Assembly: GCA_000814665.1 (NCBI GenBank) | Contig: JWIH01000011.1 | Location: 62,001-126,000 of the forward strand | Source of the DNA: Pseudoalteromonas flavipulchra NCIMB 2033 = ATCC BAA-314 | GTDB lineage: Bacteria; Pseudomonadota; Gammaproteobacteria; Enterobacterales; Alteromonadaceae | DNA: 64,000 nucleotides | Direction: 5' to 3' | Shown: one piece after another, positions 37,967 to 45,525 of the stretch | Numbering within the stretch: position 1 is the stretch's first letter | Layout: every line of letters begins with the position of its first letter | Position numbers and translations under genes: made by a program | Notes under the pieces: model-generated | Seen by the model: the letters and a program-made list of their open reading frames with translations, nothing else | What the model was told of the DNA's origin: nothing | Database searches by the model: none

Positions 37967-39118
37967 ATGACAAAGCACGTACACCTTAGTTTTATCGACA
38001 CTAACTTTATTAACACGCTTACGCCTGTACTCGACCACAATATCGACTCGGATGAAATACTCTATTTAATAGAATCTCAACAACAACAAAACCTTGAAGA
38101 TATTAAAAGAGTGTTGGGGCCAAGAGGGGTAAAAGTACATCACGCCTTTATTCCCACCAGCCGAGATAGTGACACCTTAATCGACAGCTTCCACCAGCTC
38201 ATTGATACCCTAATTAGTGAACAACCAGATACTCAATTTGTGTTTAATGCCAGTTGCGGCGACCGCCAACACTTACTTGCGATGTATGAGGTGATCCGCG
38301 CTTATCCAATAGAATGTTTTATCATTGAACCCGAACGCGACGAACTTCACTGGCTTGTACCAACAGAGCGAGCCAACACCATCCTTGCCGATAAATTAAA
38401 GATACGCGACTTTTTTAACCTCATCGACGGCGATATCACCGAAATTGCAAATGAGGGTATCGTTGATATTCGCTACCGCCAGCTCGGCGCCAAATGGGCA
38501 ACCAGTCAAACGGATTATAGCCATGCCCTCGCCCAGCTCAATTACCTCGCTGCCAGCAGCGAAGATAATGCACTTATTAGTGAGCCTTTGAGTCGCAGCC
38601 AAATGAATAGCCCAAGTTTGCAAACACTCATTGACGATTTAGAAGATGCTAACATCGCCACCAGGCAAGACGACAAATTAAAGTTTGCTAATGAAGGCGC
38701 TCGCTTTTTTGCCAACGGTGGCTGGCTAGAAGAATATGTTTACGCCACCCTCCTCAGCCTAAAAAAAGAACTCACCATTTTACAAGATGTCGCCCAAGGC
38801 GTTGTGATTAAACGTCGCGTGGGACAAAGCTATGTCAATAACGAGCTAGATATTGTGGCGCTCGCCAACAATAAGCTTCACCTCATTGAATGCAAAACCA
38901 AAAAGTTTAGTAAAGGAGAAGGCAACCAAGTGATTTATAAACTTGACTCACTCAGCGAACTGTTTGGCGGCGTACAGGCAAGAGGCCTACTGGTGAGCTA
39001 TCAAGGCATTAGAACTTCGGAAAGACTGCGCGCCAAAGCACTAGAAATTGGCCTGATCTGCGAAGACGACCTTGGCCAACTCAAAGATAGACTACGCAAC
39101 TGGTTACGCGGGGCGTAA
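37967..39118 (+). CDS. Card1/VC1899-like CARF-PD-(D/E)XK nuclease (DUF1887)
   Basis: The 383-aa protein has an N-terminal Rossmann-like CARF domain (~1-140, with FVFNASCGDRQHLLAMYEV as the probable ligand loop near 92-105). After a winged-helix-like middle it has a restriction-endonuclease-like domain: GGWLEEYVY (Glu near 255), NNELDIVAL (Asp near 295) and LIECKTKK (Glu 308, Lys 310). Card1/Can2 enzymes are activated by cyclic tetra-adenylate from type III CRISPR systems and nick DNA or RNA. No cas gene or array is nearby, so the activator is unknown. Confidence 0.85.
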   Translation: MTKHVHLSFIDTNFINTLTPVLDHNIDSDEILYLIESQQQQNLEDIKRVLGPRGVKVHHAFIPTSRDSDTLIDSFHQLIDTLISEQPDTQFVFNASCGDRQHLLAMYEVIRAYPIECFIIEPERDELHWLVPTERANTILADKLKIRDFFNLIDGDITEIANEGIVDIRYRQLGAKWATSQTDYSHALAQLNYLAASSEDNALISEPLSRSQMNSPSLQTLIDDLEDANIATRQDDKLKFANEGARFFANGGWLEEYVYATLLSLKKELTILQDVAQGVVIKRRVGQSYVNNELDIVALANNKLHLIECKTKKFSKGEGNQVIYKLDSLSELFGGVQARGLLVSYQGIRTSERLRAKALEIGLICEDDLGQLKDRLRNWLRGA

Positions 39119-39285
39119 ACACAAAAAGCAACAAACACAAAAGCGGTAGCGAGTGATCCGCTTTCTGTCGTCCATATCGAGATAATGAAAATGCCCACAA
39201 TGACTGGGGACCTTAATCTTGTTCAGCCACTTTTGGGCATACACCTTGCTGAAGTTGTTATACATATTTCAGAAGGATTTGCTAA

Positions 39286-39751
39286 ATGAAAGTTCAACAC
39301 CAAGCAATGCTATATAATCAGGCTCAGGTGCGACGCGCGCAATCAATCGAATGAAGCGAAGGGAAGCGTTTTGCCAGCGTCAGAGGCAACAACTAGCCAC
39401 ATCAAAGCGGCACAATTCGACTTTACCCATATCACCATGAAAGAACTGGCTGTGGCATCTAAAGCACTATATGACGAAGGAATATTGGATTTAGGGCAAC
39501 ATGCTTCACTTTCTTTACATTATTTTGCTGTTGAGCAAGGCCTAAATCAGGGGAGTGGAATCCCCTCTCCTGCCGATATTTCACGAGCCGAGAATGAAAA
39601 AATCGACGTTATCGCCATGCAAAAAGCCAACTTAAGAGAGGCACGCCAGAGTGGCCGTTCAGAGACAGAAATTCAATTTTCTGAAAAGCTGCTCAATACT
39701 TTAGAGAACTATCAATATGGTGGTAAAGGACGATTCTTTGCAAGTGCCTAG
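39286..39751 (+). pseudogene. Frameshifted hypothetical gene upstream of ssrA
   Basis: A start at ATG 39286, with AGAAGGA 8 bases upstream, encodes MKVQHQAMLYNQAQVRRAQS before an early TGA at 39352. A second frame, open from 39290, carries a protein-like 127-codon stretch to 39751 (FDFTHITMKELAVASKAL, ending GKGRFFASA). A direct 4-base duplication, AATC-AATC, at about 39341-39348 links the two; removing one copy restores a single frame of about 153 aa. I infer a disrupted gene of unknown function; translation from a TTG at 39371 is the alternative. Confidence 0.6.
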
Positions 39752-39879
39752 TCGCACAAATCAAAAGCCAACCCGTTATACATATAATCAACGCTTACGG
39801 TCTTGTTCAGCAATCGGCGAGTAATTAATCAAACACACCTCTGCTTCCTTAAATCATCAGCAAATGGCATGATAAGCCA

Positions 39880-39907
39880 TTGTAATGACATTAATCCTAT
39901 GTATAAT
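39880..39907 (+). promoter_or_regulatory. ssrA promoter
   Basis: A perfect -10 TATAAT at 39902-39907 is preceded, 16 bases upstream, by TTGTAA at 39880-39885. Transcription would begin near 39914, giving a 5' precursor of about 50 bases before the mature tmRNA end. Confidence 0.65.
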
Positions 39908-39962
39908 GCGAGACATAGTTAGTTGTTAGATGTATAAACACTAACAGTACTGAATTTATTCA

Positions 39963-40319
39963 GGGGCTGATTAGGATTCGACGGGATTCAAGAAGCCTAA
40001 GGTGCATGTCGAGGTGCGGCTGGCCTCGTAAAAAAGCCGTATTTAAAGTAATCGCAAACGACGATAACTACGCTCTAGCGGCATAATAGCCCGCTAGCAC
40101 TCCTCCATGATATTCTTGTGGATCTGGTTCTGGAGTGTCACCCTACACAAGATCGCTACGGAAACCCTGGCCGGGGTTGAAGGGCTAAAACTAAGCGGCC
40201 TCGCCTTTACTTATCGTGTTCGTCCGAGATTTAAAGGTTAACCAAAAGACGATACTAAACATGTAGGACCGAAGGTCGACGCTTTCCGGACGGGGGTTCA
40301 AATCCCCCCAGCTCCACCA
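39963..40319 (+). ncRNA. ssrA: tmRNA
   Basis: The RNA begins GGGGCTGATTAGGATTCGAC and ends with a tRNA-like 3' half, GGGGGTTCAAATCCCCCCAGC then TCCACCA. It rescues stalled ribosomes. The tag reading frame at 40054-40086 encodes ANDDNYALAA followed by two stops, close to E. coli ANDENYALAA. At 357 bases it is a normal one-piece tmRNA. The last ~23 bases are supplied by the attL copy of the prophage repeat, so the gene remains intact after integration. Confidence 0.97.
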
Positions 40320-40322
40320 AAT
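40297..40322 (+). repeat. attL: direct repeat at the 3' end of ssrA
   Basis: This 26-bp sequence starting TTCAAATCCCCCCAGC is identical to 54089-54114. It covers the T-loop side, acceptor stem and CCA of tmRNA plus three bases. Confidence 0.93.
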
Positions 40323-40331
40323 AGCGCTATT

Positions 40332-40375
40332 AAAACCCCATTAGAACACTGTTTTTAATGGGGTTTTTAATTTTA
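40332..40375 (+). terminator. Terminator immediately after attL
   Basis: TAAAACCCCATTA-like and TAATGGGGTTTT arms form a strong hairpin followed by T-rich sequence. It lies inside the prophage and now ends ssrA transcription, replacing the displaced host terminator at 54131. Confidence 0.8.
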
Positions 40376-40451
40376 GTGTGTTTTAATGTTGTTCTGATAT
40401 GGGGCTAATTAGGGGGTGATTTGGCACGATTTTGTCGCGAAAGAAAAATTA

Positions 40452-40476
40452 GCGGAGAGAGAGGGAGTCGAACCCC
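40452..40476 (-). other. tRNA-Ser-like 3' end fragment
   Basis: On the minus strand the sequence GGGGTTCGACTCCCTCTC then TCTCCGC looks like the T-arm and acceptor 3' half of a tRNA-Ser. CTA replaces CCA, and no anticodon half is found next to it. It is too short for a gene and may be an old attachment-site remnant. Confidence 0.4.
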
Positions 40477-40532
40477 ACAAAGCAAACTAACCCCCCCTAC
40501 ATACCCCGCCATATCTACCGAACGCTGTGACA

Positions 40533-40562
40533 CAAAAAAAGCCACATTGCGCGGCTTTTTTC
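40533..40562 (-). terminator. Terminator of the prophage late operon
   Basis: On the minus strand AAAAAAGCC and GGCTTTTTTT flank a 9-base loop just after the last small gene. It ends the structural/lysis transcript. Confidence 0.75.
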
Positions 40563-40563
40563 T

Positions 40564-40698
40564 TTACTGGATTTTCTCCTTGATTTCTTTTACTGACTCT
40601 TTCAACCAGCGAATATCCGTTTTATTGGTCGTTACAGCGCCATACAGAAATATAGCGTTAGCCAGTATCGTGAGTATTGTGTCTTGACTGATATCCAT
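40564..40698 (-). CDS. 44-aa small membrane protein, last gene of the late operon
   Basis: A 44-aa product (MDISQDTILTILANAIFLYG...) has one hydrophobic segment (~8-23) and a charged helical C-terminus. AGAGG lies 7 bases before the ATG, and only 3 bases separate it from the upstream gene. A terminator follows its stop directly. Its place after the muralytic gene suggests a holin or other lysis role, but this is inference from position and size only. Confidence 0.65.
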   Translation of the reverse strand: MDISQDTILTILANAIFLYGAVTTNKTDIRWLKESVKEIKEKIQ

Positions 40699-40701
40699 GC
40701 C

Positions 40702-41082
40702 TTACCTCTTGTTAATTGTTGCAATTGACTGAGGCGAGACCTCACCGCCAATTAATGGCCTGTACAACGGTTTTAAACGCCAATCAGCATCAAAGATTTC
40801 ATGCAGCAGATCAGCATGCAGGGGATTTAGCCCCTTAATGGCCTCAATCCAGAGCGAGTCTTTGACTTTGAGTGAGTCATCCAGTTTATCAGGGTCTAAA
40901 AAGAACCCTGCCCACGAACGCTCAATGTCGTGCGAGCCGTTGAGTTCAAATTGAAACTTGGCGAGCAAGTTGCCCAATGGCTCAGTAAACGATTTTGAGC
41001 CACTATCAATGTATTTGTAGATGTAGTAAATGCCGCCAATGGTGAGCAATAGGCTCAGATTTTTTGATAAAAAATTACCCAT
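40702..41082 (-). CDS. Prophage protein with N-terminal membrane anchor
   Basis: The start ATG at 41082 overlaps the end of the muralytic gene by 8 bases, giving a 126-aa product beginning MGNFLSKNLSLLLTIGGIYY. One N-terminal transmembrane helix is followed by a soluble domain with WLKPLYRPLIGGE-like C-terminal features. An in-frame ATG at 41139 is less likely. I recognise no family. The position suggests a virion membrane or lysis protein. Confidence 0.7.
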   Translation of the reverse strand: MGNFLSKNLSLLLTIGGIYYIYKYIDSGSKSFTEPLGNLLAKFQFELNGSHDIERSWAGFFLDPDKLDDSLKVKDSLWIEAIKGLNPLHADLLHEIFDADWRLKPLYRPLIGGEVSPQSIATINKR

Positions 41083-41557
41083 AAAACCCCCACTCGAAAC
41101 CCTCTCTAATTTCATCCAGTGAATAGGGTTGTTCACCATTTTCCATGTGTATCATTGCTGCCATTACATGCGGGTATTCATCACGGGTCAGCAGTCGGTT
41201 GGCAGGAATGCCCGTGTAATCGACCACAAACGAAATGTAATTAGTTGTGTTGTTTTCACTGGTCGGTGCCCATCGCTCAATGATGCGGCCAATGGTTTTA
41301 CGTCCGTGTTTATTGGCATAGGTGCGCAGAATGCGCGCCCCTGCCCTTAGTCCATACAAAGGCGTTTGGAACTCTTCAAAGGTGGGGTCTAAGTCTAGTT
41401 CGTGCTCGCCCTCCCATTCAATATCATTCCATTGCTCTTCTTTGATGTTTAGCGGGTTGTTGTTACGTAGCCCGCGAACCGTGTCTTTTGTCGTCATGAG
41501 ATAGCCAATTCCTAATACAATTAATGCGGTGATGATGTGTGTGGTGTCGAGTCGCAT
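41075..41557 (-). CDS. P5-like virion muralytic protein (lysozyme-fold)
   Basis: The 160-aa product has an N-terminal transmembrane helix (~7-22) and then the domain often annotated as phage 'structural protein P5'. Conserved features are RGLRNNNPLNI, YGLRAGARILRTYA, IERWAPTSENNT and MIHMENGEQPYS. Family members are predicted peptidoglycan-cleaving proteins in virions or lysis cassettes. The membrane anchor fits a tailless phage whose internal membrane fuses or docks with the host envelope. It starts at the stop of the spike-like gene. Confidence 0.8.
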   Translation of the reverse strand: MRLDTTHIITALIVLGIGYLMTTKDTVRGLRNNNPLNIKEEQWNDIEWEGEHELDLDPTFEEFQTPLYGLRAGARILRTYANKHGRKTIGRIIERWAPTSENNTTNYISFVVDYTGIPANRLLTRDEYPHVMAAMIHMENGEQPYSLDEIREGFEWGFYG

Positions 41558-42945
41558 TAGTACGACTCCTTTAGCACCCTAACGGATGTGACTGGCTTCG
41601 ACATATCTTTACTCAGTGCATACAGTCGAGTTACAAATTCTGAGCTATCGTCGGCAGACACAAGTAGATTTTCTCCCACCCTAAACATCCCTCTGTTTAG
41701 GCTTACGGCGCTCTCAACAATAGTCGCATTCGCCATATCATAGGAATATGCGATTGAATCGGGTGATGTTAATATGAGTTGGTCCCCTATCAACATGACA
41801 TCATGAGCTAGCGGTAGGATTGTCGATGCGTTAATTTTTTCGCTGTTACTACGTTTAATCACAAATCTGTCTACATTTGAGCTATATGCGATATAGTGCT
41901 CTGAAAATGTTATCTGATTAATTGTCCCGCCATTTGCAGCAGTGATTAGTGATGTGTTTTGAAATGCCGCATCTAAGGAGTGCAAACCTATACTGGTTGT
42001 TAATACATACCCCTCTGTGTACGGGTCAAAACTGATACTATAAATGTCTCCAACATCTGGTATTTGAGCTTCAAACTTCACACCCGTAGTATCAATCACT
42101 GCGACAAAGTTCGTGCTCCCATCTCGCCCGCAAATAACCGCATCCCCTTGGGCGGAATGTGTACCATACCCAACCTGCTCGTGATTAAATGATGCAATTT
42201 CATGAAACGAACTTTGCGTTAACACGCCCAACATTTTGTTTTTATATGCAATAACGCCATGTTTGGACGGAGCTGTTTTATAAAATCCCGAATATCGTTC
42301 AATAACACCATTCCTATAAATACAGGTGCGCGCATCTGAATACAGTGTGTTAAACGTAATTACAGATTCAAATACAGACAATGCAGATATATCGGCAGGG
42401 CTACTAACCAATCCGCGATTTGAAAACACTGAGGCCTGCGGGTTTATTTGGTACTTTATTTCGTTTGTAATGTAGGCGTATAACGGTGCTGCACTCTGAT
42501 GAGTATATTGGGTGTTTGGTGCGATATATATGCCGCTTTTCGCATCAACCCCCTCGCCACCAACCCACATGCCGATATTATCCATAACAACCATTGCCCG
42601 CGCTTGGCTAGGGTCGAACGGCAGCAGTTTTTGAGACAATCCAAAATGGTCGACAACAAATGATTGTGACCTGTTTGGTTGTACGCCCATAGCGTCATAC
42701 GACATTTTGACAGCAGACACCCACATACGAACGTCTTGCTCAGTTTCAGATATAAGCTGCACCAAATCAAAACCATGCGGCGGTGTTAATTCAAAGCCTG
42801 CATAAACATCTGAATCCAGAATTTTTTGCCCCTGTCTCATCACGATTAGACGGAATTTGCCTTCGCTGCTTAACACTTTGATATAAGCGCCGACTTCGTG
42901 AATCTCATTCACCAGTTGTGGTTTGAGCTTGTTTTCTTTCAACAT
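41557..42945 (-). CDS. Putative vertex/spike protein with C-terminal beta-propeller
   Basis: The 462-aa soluble protein has an N-terminal ~130-residue beta-rich domain and a C-terminal region with repeated blade-like strands (YSGFYKTAPSKHGVIAYK, DVGDIYSISFDPYTEGYVL, EHYIAYSSNVDRFVIK). This suggests a propeller and a role in receptor recognition. The order (capsid protein, membrane proteins, then this gene) and its lack of TM segments fit the PM2 P1 spike position. There is no motif proof. It overlaps both neighbours by one base. Confidence 0.6.
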   Translation of the reverse strand: MLKENKLKPQLVNEIHEVGAYIKVLSSEGKFRLIVMRQGQKILDSDVYAGFELTPPHGFDLVQLISETEQDVRMWVSAVKMSYDAMGVQPNRSQSFVVDHFGLSQKLLPFDPSQARAMVVMDNIGMWVGGEGVDAKSGIYIAPNTQYTHQSAAPLYAYITNEIKYQINPQASVFSNRGLVSSPADISALSVFESVITFNTLYSDARTCIYRNGVIERYSGFYKTAPSKHGVIAYKNKMLGVLTQSSFHEIASFNHEQVGYGTHSAQGDAVICGRDGSTNFVAVIDTTGVKFEAQIPDVGDIYSISFDPYTEGYVLTTSIGLHSLDAAFQNTSLITAANGGTINQITFSEHYIAYSSNVDRFVIKRSNSEKINASTILPLAHDVMLIGDQLILTSPDSIAYSYDMANATIVESAVSLNRGMFRVGENLLVSADDSSEFVTRLYALSKDMSKPVTSVRVLKESY

Positions 42946-43775
42946 TATTTTGCCCTCGTAATTAACGCGACAGCAATACCCAGCCCCGCGAGGCCAAGCA
43001 CGGTGATCTGCATGGTTTTGTTGGTACTAATGGCGAGCTGCTGTCCATCACTGCGGCTCATATCATTGGCAAATTGCAGCGCTTGTTTGGTTGCAAGTGC
43101 TGAGCGGTCTCCGAGCTGGTTATATGCGTCTTGGGTTGCATCAATAACTTGCGCCCCCAAGTCCCTCGCGAGATTTGATGCGTTGTCCATTGAGTACACG
43201 GCAACATCAGACATTCTGGCGTTAGAGTTGTCGGCGGCGTCCACTGAGTACATTGCCAAATCAGATAAACGTGCGTTTGCTTCGGACGTATAACCCATTA
43301 ACGAGTTTGCTAGTTCACCATTTTCAGCGATTGCATCGCGTGCCAGCGAGCTTTGTGCGTCAATGCTATCGGTTGCCAGCCCTGCCATGCTGTCCATTGC
43401 ACCGCGACCAAACTCCAAGCTATCCGTAGCCAAGCCGTAAACATTGTCCATTGCATCACGGCCAAAGCTCAGCGAGTCATGATTAACGTTTGATGCAAAG
43501 TCGAACGCACCGCTGGTCATATCTAGCGCCATGTTTTGCGCGCCCGTTGCCGCATCACGTGCAAAATCAAAACCCGCAATCTGCGAGTCGGCCATGTTGC
43601 CGCCGATAGATTCCAGCGCGCCGACTAATCCATAGTCGGTTTGTTGAATGTTGTATGTGTTGCCGTCACCGTTGGTGATAAATCCATTGTTATCGCCCTG
43701 AATGCCGAAATTAGTGCTTGTGTTGTTTGTGGTCTGGTTGCTCGTACTGCGAGACTTTGAGCTAAATAAACCCAT
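42945..43775 (-). CDS. Repeat-rich virion membrane protein
   Basis: The 276-aa product has a Asn/Gly/Thr-rich N-terminus (GIQGDNNGFITNGDGNTYNI). A long helical middle follows, built of degenerate ~20-25-residue repeats, seen twice as GLATDS[LI] and twice as NAR[LM]SD[LV]A[MV]YS[VM]D. A C-terminal transmembrane helix (VLGLAGLGIAVALIT) ends the protein. It looks like a rod or stalk anchored in the virion membrane. No family is recognised. It is in the late operon between a Gly-rich membrane protein and the spike candidate. Confidence 0.75.
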   Translation of the reverse strand: MGLFSSKSRSTSNQTTNNTSTNFGIQGDNNGFITNGDGNTYNIQQTDYGLVGALESIGGNMADSQIAGFDFARDAATGAQNMALDMTSGAFDFASNVNHDSLSFGRDAMDNVYGLATDSLEFGRGAMDSMAGLATDSIDAQSSLARDAIAENGELANSLMGYTSEANARLSDLAMYSVDAADNSNARMSDVAVYSMDNASNLARDLGAQVIDATQDAYNQLGDRSALATKQALQFANDMSRSDGQQLAISTNKTMQITVLGLAGLGIAVALITRAK

Positions 43776-43782
43776 TTAAACC

Positions 43783-44001
43783 TCACTTTTTCATCAGATA
43801 CAAAGCGCCTAAAACAACTAGACCAATGACAACTAACTGGCCGTTGTTATCATTCCCAAAACTGACACCTGACGCGTTAAAACCGATATGCTGCTTTTGG
43901 TCACCCGTAGCGGCGGAACTAGAACCATCAATCGGCCCTAATCCCGGCATACCCCCCATCGCTGGCATTGCGGGGCCAGCGCCCCCCAACATGCCAAACA
44001 T
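43783..44001 (-). CDS. Small Gly/Met-rich virion membrane protein
   Basis: The 72-aa protein has a Gly/Pro/Met-rich N-terminus (MFGMLGGAGPAMPAMGGMPG) and a C-terminal TM helix ending KK. Its start overlaps the stop of the preceding 39-aa gene (TAATG). Such tiny one-TM proteins are typical components of PM2-type virion membranes. Confidence 0.75.
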   Translation of the reverse strand: MFGMLGGAGPAMPAMGGMPGLGPIDGSSSAATGDQKQHIGFNASGVSFGNDNNGQLVVIGLVVLGALYLMKK

Positions 44002-44120
44002 TACTTACCCTGACCCGCTTTGTATTTGCGGTAAAGGTCACGGCCAACTTCAGCAACGATTGCGCCCACTGCCGCAATTGCCACGCCATACGCGAACGCT
44101 TTTAGATTCTTACCATTCAT
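44001..44120 (-). CDS. 39-aa small virion membrane protein
   Basis: The product MNGKNLKAFAYGVAIAAVGA... has one Ala/Val/Gly-rich TM helix followed by a basic tail (RDLYRKYKAGQGK). AAGGA lies 7 bases before the ATG at 44120. The stop overlaps the start of the next gene by one base. The short length makes this easy to miss, but the spacing and composition support a real gene. Confidence 0.75.
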   Translation of the reverse strand: MNGKNLKAFAYGVAIAAVGAIVAEVGRDLYRKYKAGQGK

Positions 44121-44130
44121 CACTCATTCC

Positions 44131-44454
44131 TTACTTAATCATTTTTAAAACAACGCCCAACACCAACAAACCACCAAAGCCGTAAAGCAGGTGTTTTTGT
44201 GGTACACCAAACACCAGCGTTTCACTGGTTGCGTTTGCCGACGTCTTTGGAGCATCAACCACAACCGCCGCACCGTTATCTAGCTCAACGGTTGCTTTCT
44301 TGTCGTGCTGCTGCGCACCTGCTGAGTTGCGCATAGCTTTGATTTGCTCAGTTCTATCCCACAGCGCTAAGGCATCCCCTAGCGCACTACCAATGGCAGT
44401 TTGCCAACCGCCGTGATGCTGCATGGTTGGCGGCCGCTCTGCATATCCAGACAT
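44131..44454 (-). CDS. Virion membrane protein with C-terminal TM helix
   Basis: The 107-aa product has a soluble N-terminal ~80 residues and a C-terminal TM helix (LLYGFGGLLVLGVVLKMIK). It follows the major capsid gene by 9 bases. It may link the capsid shell to the internal membrane, but no family is recognised. Confidence 0.72.
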   Translation of the reverse strand: MSGYAERPPTMQHHGGWQTAIGSALGDALALWDRTEQIKAMRNSAGAQQHDKKATVELDNGAAVVVDAPKTSANATSETLVFGVPQKHLLYGFGGLLVLGVVLKMIK

Positions 44455-44463
44455 AACGCCCCC

Positions 44464-45294
44464 TTAGAATGAATTTGATGCGTAATCAGCAAAGTAGTGC
44501 ACGATGACTTCGGCTGGACCCTCGGTTTCACAGTCAACACGCAGACGCATATCAAAGATGTTTGGTGTCAGCTTCAGCGCACTAAACACATCGCCCGACA
44601 TTGCAAGGTCGATGCTGTGAACATTGGCGAGCGGAGCGCGGCCACGTTGCTCAATGATGTGGTTGTGTAGTGCCTTTGGAATGTGCTCGCGCCATTTAAC
44701 GTTGTCTACTAGGAACTCAGCACTCGCCACGCCAGCCTTGCGGATTTCAATCAGTGAAATGTAAGCGCCAACGGGTTTAGGGATGTTGTCAACTTCGTTG
44801 ATTCCCTGACTGAATGAGTAACGGAATGAACGGCGCTTATACAACCAACCAGGTGCAGCACCAATGTCTTTTTCGCAGTACACCGAAACGTCTAACGCTT
44901 CCGTTTCATCAGCGGGGTTTTTGGCTGCCGAGTCAATGTCGAACTTGATTTGTACCGTAGCCAACCCAACCGTACCCAACGCAAAAAAGCGCTGTACAGA
45001 CAGGTCACTATTGATAGGGCTTTTCACTTCTGGACGTGAGAAATGCCACGTCAAAAATCCCGCTTGTTGTGGGCGTTTGAAATAGTTGTTTTCGTCAACT
45101 AAATCTTGCATTGATTCATACTCGCACAGCATTCGACCATCTAGCTCTAAGCGAACGTTGCGCAGTTGTGACGGAGTACAACCCGCCAATTTAAAATGCA
45201 GCTTTTCGTAGGTTGAGTTGATTGGTAATGACAGTGACGCAGTACCACCTTTCACAACGTTTGTGATTTTGTTTAGTTTAGAAATATCAAACAT
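44464..45294 (-). CDS. Major capsid protein, PM2 P2-like double jelly-roll
   Basis: The 276-aa protein matches PM2 P2 in length (~269 aa) and in motifs I recall: TPSQLRNVRLELDGRML near residue 36, FHFxRPEVK-like WHFSRPEVKSPINSDLS, RFFALGTVGLATVQIKFDID, and a C-terminal VIVHYFADYASNSF. P2 trimers form the pseudo-hexagonal icosahedral shell of tailless phage PM2. The gene heads a cluster of membrane-protein genes in the late operon. The call is from remembered sequence similarity, not a search. Confidence 0.87.
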   Translation of the reverse strand: MFDISKLNKITNVVKGGTASLSLPINSTYEKLHFKLAGCTPSQLRNVRLELDGRMLCEYESMQDLVDENNYFKRPQQAGFLTWHFSRPEVKSPINSDLSVQRFFALGTVGLATVQIKFDIDSAAKNPADETEALDVSVYCEKDIGAAPGWLYKRRSFRYSFSQGINEVDNIPKPVGAYISLIEIRKAGVASAEFLVDNVKWREHIPKALHNHIIEQRGRAPLANVHSIDLAMSGDVFSALKLTPNIFDMRLRVDCETEGPAEVIVHYFADYASNSF

Positions 45295-45304
45295 TGCTCG
45301 CCCC

Positions 45305-45412
45305 TTACTTGATGATAATGCGTTTAATTGAACGCAAGGCGCGAACGTTGCTAAGGATGGCTAAAACGCCAAGAGTGACACCCACGGATGTCAGAGTAGA
45401 TTTATTTAACAT
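45305..45412 (-). CDS. 35-aa small membrane protein, first gene of the late operon
   Basis: The product MLNKSTLTSVGVTLGVLAIL... has one TM helix and a strongly basic C-terminus (RALRSIKRIIIK). AAGG lies 7 bases before the ATG, and only 10 bases separate its stop from the capsid-gene start. It is probably a small virion membrane component. Confidence 0.72.
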   Translation of the reverse strand: MLNKSTLTSVGVTLGVLAILSNVRALRSIKRIIIK

Positions 45413-45500
45413 GCGATTACCTTGTTTGGTTTTAAAATCGCTAAGTAATAAATCAGGCGTTTCGCTCTTGAGGGAAACGGTTTTCGCTCCCCCTATAGCG
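45413..45500. promoter_or_regulatory. Probable late-operon leader with an inverted repeat
   Basis: This gap before the late operon contains TTTTCGCT and AGCGAAAA around an 8-base loop (45481-45504) and a related TTTCGCTCTTGAGGG unit. The late promoter is expected here, read leftward. No clear -10/-35 pair is visible, which is compatible with activator dependence. Confidence 0.4.
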
Positions 45501-45525
45501 AAAAGAGCGAAATTTTCGCTCTTTT
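45501..45525. terminator. Palindromic terminator between early and late operons
   Basis: AAAAGAGCGAAA and TTTCGCTCTTTT form a perfect 12-bp stem with A/T ends on both strands, 11 bases past the ATPase stop. It should end the early transcript. Confidence 0.75.

Noticed and set aside
37518..37989. Short plus-strand frames before the Card1-like gene
   Set aside because: They overlap each other and the FapA-like gene start, and lack ribosome sites and conserved patterns.
37636..39962. CRISPR array or cas genes expected near the CARF nuclease
   Set aside because: No regularly spaced repeats and no cas-like proteins were seen here or elsewhere in the window.
40421..40687. 88-codon open frame near attL
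   Set aside because: It runs through the late-operon terminator and antisense to the 44-aa gene, with no ribosome site.
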